From Staphylococcus schweitzeri (GTDB taxonomy: Bacteria; Bacillota; Bacilli; Staphylococcales; Staphylococcaceae), in NCBI RefSeq assembly GCF_002902405.1, contig NZ_PPQS01000044.1:34632-98631 (forward strand): a stretch of 64,000 bases of DNA, read 5' to 3'. Every line of letters begins with the position of its first letter. Within the stretch, counting starts at the first letter, position 1. Made by a program: the position numbers and the translations under genes. Under the pieces are notes generated by a model. That model saw only the letters and a list, made by a program, of their open reading frames with translations, made no database searches and was not told the DNA's origin. Positions 58,808 to 64,000 of this stretch are shown one piece after another.

Positions 58808-59119
58808 ATGAAGTCAATAACTATTGATGAATTAAAATCCAAACTTTTAGAATCAAATCCAGTTAAAATTGTTGATGTTCGTACTGACGAAGAAACAGCA
58901 ATGGGATATATTCCTAATGCAAAGTTAGTTCCAATGGATACGATTCCGGACAATCTAAATATATTTAATAAAAATGAAACTTACTATATTGTATGTGCTG
59001 GTGGTGTAAGAAGTGCCAAGGTTGTTGAATATCTAGAGGCAAATGGCATCGAAGCTGTTAATGTTGAAGGCGGCATGCACGCATGGGGCAATGAAGGTTT
59101 AGAGTTAAACAGTATTTAA
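58808..59119 (+). CDS. Rhodanese-like protein
   Basis: 103 residues, single rhodanese domain. The active-site loop is YYIVCAGGVRSAKV with catalytic Cys about residue 61; the domain start is VKIVDVRTDEE, and the end HAWGNEGLELN is typical. It transfers sulfane sulfur to an unknown acceptor. AAGGAGG precedes the ATG, 21 bases after leuS, so it may be co-transcribed with it. Confidence 0.9.
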   Translation: MKSITIDELKSKLLESNPVKIVDVRTDEETAMGYIPNAKLVPMDTIPDNLNIFNKNETYYIVCAGGVRSAKVVEYLEANGIEAVNVEGGMHAWGNEGLELNSI

Positions 59120-59160
59120 AAGGAATGACGTAATTTAAAATAAGAATTCATTTTATTTTG

Positions 59161-59197
59161 ACACCAAGTAACTAATTCGTTACTTGGTGTTTTTTTA
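59161..59197 (+). terminator. Terminator after the rhodanese gene
   Basis: ACACCAAGTAAC and GTTACTTGGTGT around a 6-base loop, followed by TTTTTT. 59198-59449 holds only the promoter region of sasC. Confidence 0.9.
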
Positions 59198-59449
59198 ATG
59201 TATGAAATCTCTGGAGTTATGAAACAAACTAAATAAATCTAGTTAGGTTTTTGAAAATATTAATAACGGAATAGAAACTAAATTGTAATAAAATAAAACT
59301 TTATTTTATAAATTGATGATGATAAAATTGAGTGAACTTAAAATGTTGTACAAAATAATATAGCTATAAATACAAAATAGGGGGCTTATATTTTTAGCAT
59401 AATTCTAAACAACCCAGCTTAGAACAGACAACCAGGAGGTAAATGAAAT

Positions 59450-62400
59450 GAATTTGTTAAAGAAAAATAAATATAGTATTAGAAAATATAAAGTAGGTAT
59501 TTTCTCTACTTTAATTGGGACAGTTTTATTACTTTCAAACCCAAATGGTGCACAAGCGTTAACAACGGATAATAACGCACAAGGTGGGACAAATCAAGTA
59601 CCACCTGTAAATTCACAAAATGCACAACTCAATAATAACCAGGGCATAAGAAATAGTGTTCAGAATACACCGAGTCAATCTGTCACTACAGGTACACCAT
59701 TAAATCAAACATTAGATAAACAAAATAATATGAGTGCCGTAAATAGAGTTGCACCACCAAATACGCAACCTAGTACGGCATCGACTCAAAGCATTAATCA
59801 TCCGAATACAAATACAACAGTTAATAGAGCAAGTAATGTTGGTACTAGTAATTTAGCATTGAATACTACTTCTTTAAATATGCCTAATAGTACAAGTAGT
59901 AGTTCAGAACGCCATTTATCTTTGAAAGAAATACAAGAGGATGTCCGCCATTCTTCAGATAAACCAGAGTTAGTTGCTGTAACAGAACAACCTTCTAATA
60001 GACCGAAAAAGAGAAGTAGACGTGCGGCACCTGCAGATCCTAATGCGACTCCAGCAGACCCTGCTGCAGTTACAGTAACAAATGGAAACGCAGCGGCGTA
60101 TACACCTACGACTGATCCAAATGCAAATAACGCAGGGCAGAATGCAACAAATGAAGTGTTAACCTTCGATAACAATGGTATAAATCCAAGTATAAACCGT
60201 TCGACACCTTCAGTTACAGTTGTTGATAATTTACCTGGATTTACACTAATTAATGGGGGGAAAGTTGGTGTTCTGAGTAATGTGATGGCAAGAACAAGTA
60301 TGTTTAACAGTTCAGATCCTAAGAACTATCAAGCGGTTGATAATGTTATTGCACTAGGTAGGGTGAAAGGAACTGATCATAGCGACCATGGAGACTTTAA
60401 TGGAATTGAAAAACAATTAAATGTTAATCCAAATTCTGAATTGATTTTTGAGTTTAATACGATGGCTACGAGAAACAACCAAGGTAATACAACAGTAATC
60501 ATTAAAAATGCTGACGATGATAGTGTTGTAGGTCAAAAAAATGTAGCATTTGGTCCTGTTTGGAGGTTGTTGAAGATTCCAGAAAATGTATCTCATTTAA
60601 AAATACAGTTTATTCCTAACAATGACGCAATTACAGATGTTAACGGTATATACCAGCTGAAAGATGGATATAAATATTACGATTTTGTCGATACCATTGG
60701 ACTATATTCTGGTTCGCATGTATATGTTGAGAGACGTGCAATCGATCCTACTGCAACGAATAATAAGGAGTTTACAGTAACAACTTCATTAAAGAATAAT
60801 GGTAATTTCGGTGCTTCATTAGAACCAGATAACTTTGTATATAAAATACAATTACCTGAGGGTATTGAATATGTACAAAATTCTTTGACTCAAGAATTTC
60901 CAAGCAATAATTCAGGTGTTGATGTTAATAATATGAATGTGACATATGATGCAGTTAACCGTATTATTACAATAAAGAGCACAGGCGGAGGTACAGCGAA
61001 TACAGCAAGACTTATGCCTGATAAAATATTGGATTTAAAGTATAAACTACGTGTAAATAACGTTGCAACACCTAGAAGAGTCACATTTCAAGATACATTA
61101 ACATATAAAACATATACTCAAGATTTTATTAATGCACCTGCTGAAAGTCATACAGTGGAAATGGATCCTTATACAATAGACATTATTATGAATAAGGACG
61201 CGTTACAACACGAAGTAGATAGAAAAGTAGAACGTACTTATTATACTTTTGCTTCAACTAGCATTTATAATGGATTGAAAGCACGTGCACAATCCATTTT
61301 AGATGAAAATCGTAAAAATGTACCTATAGATCAAAGAGTGTCACAAGCAGATATTGATGCATTAACAAATCAGATGCAACATACGTTAATTCCAAGTGTT
61401 GATGCTGAAAATGAAATAAATAGAAAAGCTGACCAAATGGAAGATTTAGTTACCCAAAATGATGAATTGACAGATGAAGAAAAACAAGATGCGATTCAAA
61501 TTATCGAAGATCATAAAAATGAAATTATTGATAATATTGGTGACCAAACGACAGACGATGGTGTTACTAGAATTAAGAATCAAGGGATTCAAACTTTGGC
61601 TGGAGACACTGCCACACCTGTGGTTAAACCAAATGCCAAACAAGCGATTCGTGATAAAGCAGCAAAGCAAAGAGAAATTATCAATCATACACCAGATGCA
61701 ACACAGGATGAAATTCAAGATGCATTAAATCAATTAACAACAGACGAATCAGATGCCATTGATAATGTAACGAATGCGACAACAAATGCCGATGTTGAGA
61801 CAGCTAAAGATAATGGTATCAATATTATTGGAGCAGTTGTACCTCGAGTGACACATAAACAAGCTGCAAGAGATGCAATTAACCAAGCGACAGCAACAAA
61901 ACGACAACAAATTAATGATAATAGAGAAGCAACGCAGGAAGAGAAAAATGCAGCTTTGAATGAGTTAACTCAAGCAACGAATCATGCTTTAGAACAAATT
62001 AATCAAGCTACAACTAATGATGAAGTCGATAATGCAAAGGGAGATGGCCTGAATACCATTAATCCAATTGCTCCGGTAACTGTTGTAAAGCAAGCAGCCA
62101 GAGACGCTGTATCACATGATGCGCAACAACATATCGCTGAAATTAATGCTAATACTGATGCGACACAAGAAGAAAGACAAGCGGCTATTGACAAAGTAAA
62201 TGCTGCTGTAGCTGCTGCGAATACCAACATTTTAAACGCTAATACCAATGCTGATGTTGAACAAGTGAAGACAAATGCGATTCAAGGAATACAAGCAATT
62301 GCACCAGCTACAAAGGTAAAAACAGATGCTAAAAATGCTATTGACCAAAGTGCGGAAACACAGCATAATACAATTTTTAATAATAATGATGCGACGTTAG

Positions 62401-64000
62401 AAGAGCAACAAGCAGCACAACAATTGCTTGATCAAGCTCTTGTAACGGCGAAACAAAATATTAATGCAGCAGATACGAATCAAGAGGTTACACAAGCTAA
62501 AGAACGGGGAACGCAAACTATCACTGTCATTCAACCAGCAACACAAATTAAAACAGATGCTAGAAATGCTGTGAATGAAAAAGCAAGAGAAGCAATTACA
62601 AATATCAATGCAACACCAGGTGCAACAAGAGAAGAGAAACAAGAAGCGATAGATCGTGTCAATACACTTAAAAACAGAGCATTAAATGATATCGGAGTTA
62701 CTTCTACAACGGCAATGGTGAATGGCATTAGAGATGATGCAGTAAATCAAATAGGAGCTGTTCAACCACATGTAACGAAGAAACAAGCAGCAACTGGAGA
62801 ATTAAATGATTTGGCAACTGCTAAAAAACAAGCCATTAATCAAAATACAAATGCAACAATTGAAGAAAAGCAAGTGGCATTAAACCAAGTAGACCAAGAA
62901 TTGGCAACAGCACTTAATAATATTAATCAAGCGGATACAAATGCTGAAGTAGATCAAGCATTACAATCAGGTACGCAAGCAATTAATGCAGTGCAACCAA
63001 ATATCGTTAAAAAGACGGAAGCATTAGCACAAATCAATCAGCATTATAATGCTAAATTAGCTGAAATCAATGCTACACCAGATGCAACAGATGATGAGAA
63101 AAATGCTGCAATTAATACGTTGAATCAAGACAGACAACAAGCTATTGAAAATGTTAATCAAGCGAATACCAATAATGAAGTAGATCAAGCTGCGACAACA
63201 GCAGAAATTAATATTGATGCTGTTCAAGTTGACGTAGTGAAAAAGCAAGCAGCACGAGATAAAATCACTGCTGAAGTGGCGAAGCGTATTGAAGCGGTTA
63301 AACAAACACCTAATGCAACTGACGAAGAAAAGCAGGCTGCAGTGAACAAAATTAATCAATTTAAAGATCAAGCGCTTAATCAAATTAACCAAAATCATAC
63401 AAATGAGCAAGTAGATGCAACTACAAATCAAGCGATAAATGCTATAGACAATGTTGAAGCTGAAGTAGTAATTAAACCAAAGGCAATTGCAGATATTGAA
63501 AAAGCTGTTAAAGAAAAGCAACAGCAAATTGATAATAGTGATGATTCTACAGATAATGAAAAAGAAGTTGCTACACAAGCATTAGCTAGAGAAAAAGAAA
63601 AAGCCCTTGCAGCAATTGATCAAGCTCAAACGAACAAGCAAGTGAATCAAGCGGCAACAGATGGTATAACTGCGATAAAAATTATTCAACCTGAAACTCG
63701 AGTTAAACCAGCAGCGCGTGAAAAAATCAATCAAAAAGCGAATGAATTACGTGCGCAAATCAATCAAGATAAAGAAGCGACAGCAGAAGAAAGACAAGCG
63801 GCGTTAGATAAAATCAATGATTTAGTTACTCAAGCTATGACAAATATCACGAATGATAGAACAGATCAGCAAGTTAACGACTCAACAAATCAAGCGCTTG
63901 ATAACATTGCTTTAGTAACACCTGAACATATTGTTAGGGCTAATGCTAGAGATGCAGTTAAGCAACAATATGAAGCTAAAAAGCAAGAAATTGAGCAAGC
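59450..64000 (+). CDS. sasC: SasC, YSIRK surface protein with DUF1542 repeats (5' part)
   Basis: Open from ATG 59450 to the window end, 1517 codons seen; the 3' part with the LPXTG anchor lies outside. AGGAGG precedes the start. NKYSIRKYKVGIFSTLIG is a YSIRK-G/S signal peptide, which directs secretion to the division septum. Residues ~40-190 are low-complexity (Asn, Thr, Pro, Gln). Residues ~200-560 are the likely folded adhesive domain (SVTVVDNLPGFTLINGG...). From about 61400 on, some eleven complete helical repeats of roughly 77 residues follow and a twelfth begins, each starting like KQAARDAI or VKPAAREKI with a TPDATQEEK-like middle. SasC promotes cell aggregation and biofilm formation in S. 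aureus. The position next to leuS and the rib operon agrees. Confidence 0.93.

Noticed and set aside
59798..63578. Several - strand frames inside sasC (Cys- and Phe-rich)
   Set aside because: They are antisense to the repeat codons; the + frame is open throughout with a proper start.

Overview
The window is low-GC chromosomal DNA of the Staphylococcus aureus complex. It carries an enterotoxin gene cluster, a Bsa/epidermin-type lantibiotic operon, the regulator gene rot, sigS, sagB, the rib operon and the start of the YSIRK surface protein gene sasC, in the order known from S. aureus. The core proteins differ from the S. aureus versions I remember at scattered positions (for example MetK). Together with the unusual island content this fits S. 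argenteus, S. schweitzeri or a divergent S. aureus lineage; I cannot settle the species by eye.

Layout. 1-715: seven tRNA genes and two terminators. About 900-22400: an accessory island at the vSa-beta locus. It starts with a complete egc-type cluster of six superantigen genes on + (seo, sem, sei, selu, sen, seg). A degraded stretch (6250-8740) follows, with one lipoprotein gene, gene remnants and a duplicated structured element. Then comes a complete lantibiotic cluster (bsaA twice, B, C, D, P, F, E, G; 8744-18117), then a small region with a secreted protein of unknown role under a perfect cre operator, an unknown 167-residue protein and a broken ImmA/IrrE-like gene. The island ends with two more superantigen genes on - (20888-22392). 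Leukocidin lukED, the spl proteases and hsdMS, often found at this locus, are absent from the window.

From about 22437 on the content is conserved chromosome: a lipoprotein and two membrane-anchored extracellular proteins, menE-menC, yidD, a Nudix enzyme, pckA diverging from metK (SAM riboswitch), an aldo/keto reductase, two fluoride-channel genes, a transaldolase-like gene, a STAR repeat, a CPBP protease, sigS with its ComK-like neighbour, sagB, arsRB without arsC, an oxidoreductase, the riboflavin operon ribD-E-BA-H behind an FMN riboswitch, proline dehydrogenase behind a cre site, a hydrolase-like protein, rot, a radical SAM/methyltransferase pair, an MFS transporter, leuS behind a T-box, a rhodanese and the 5' part of sasC.

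How it fits together. The island joins eight superantigens with a bacteriocin system, so it serves both host interaction and competition. rot, the repressor of toxins, lies 30 kb away on the same chromosome arm. The bsa operon encodes precursors, dehydratase, cyclase, decarboxylase, leader protease and an immunity ABC transporter, but no dedicated LanT exporter and no dedicated regulator is visible. The most interesting signals are the tandem duplication that made two different lantibiotic precursors and left a decayed bsaB start, the non-AUG starts of seo and sen, the compensated structured repeat around the island lipoprotein gene, and a small hydrophobic peptide gene facing a bidirectional terminator.
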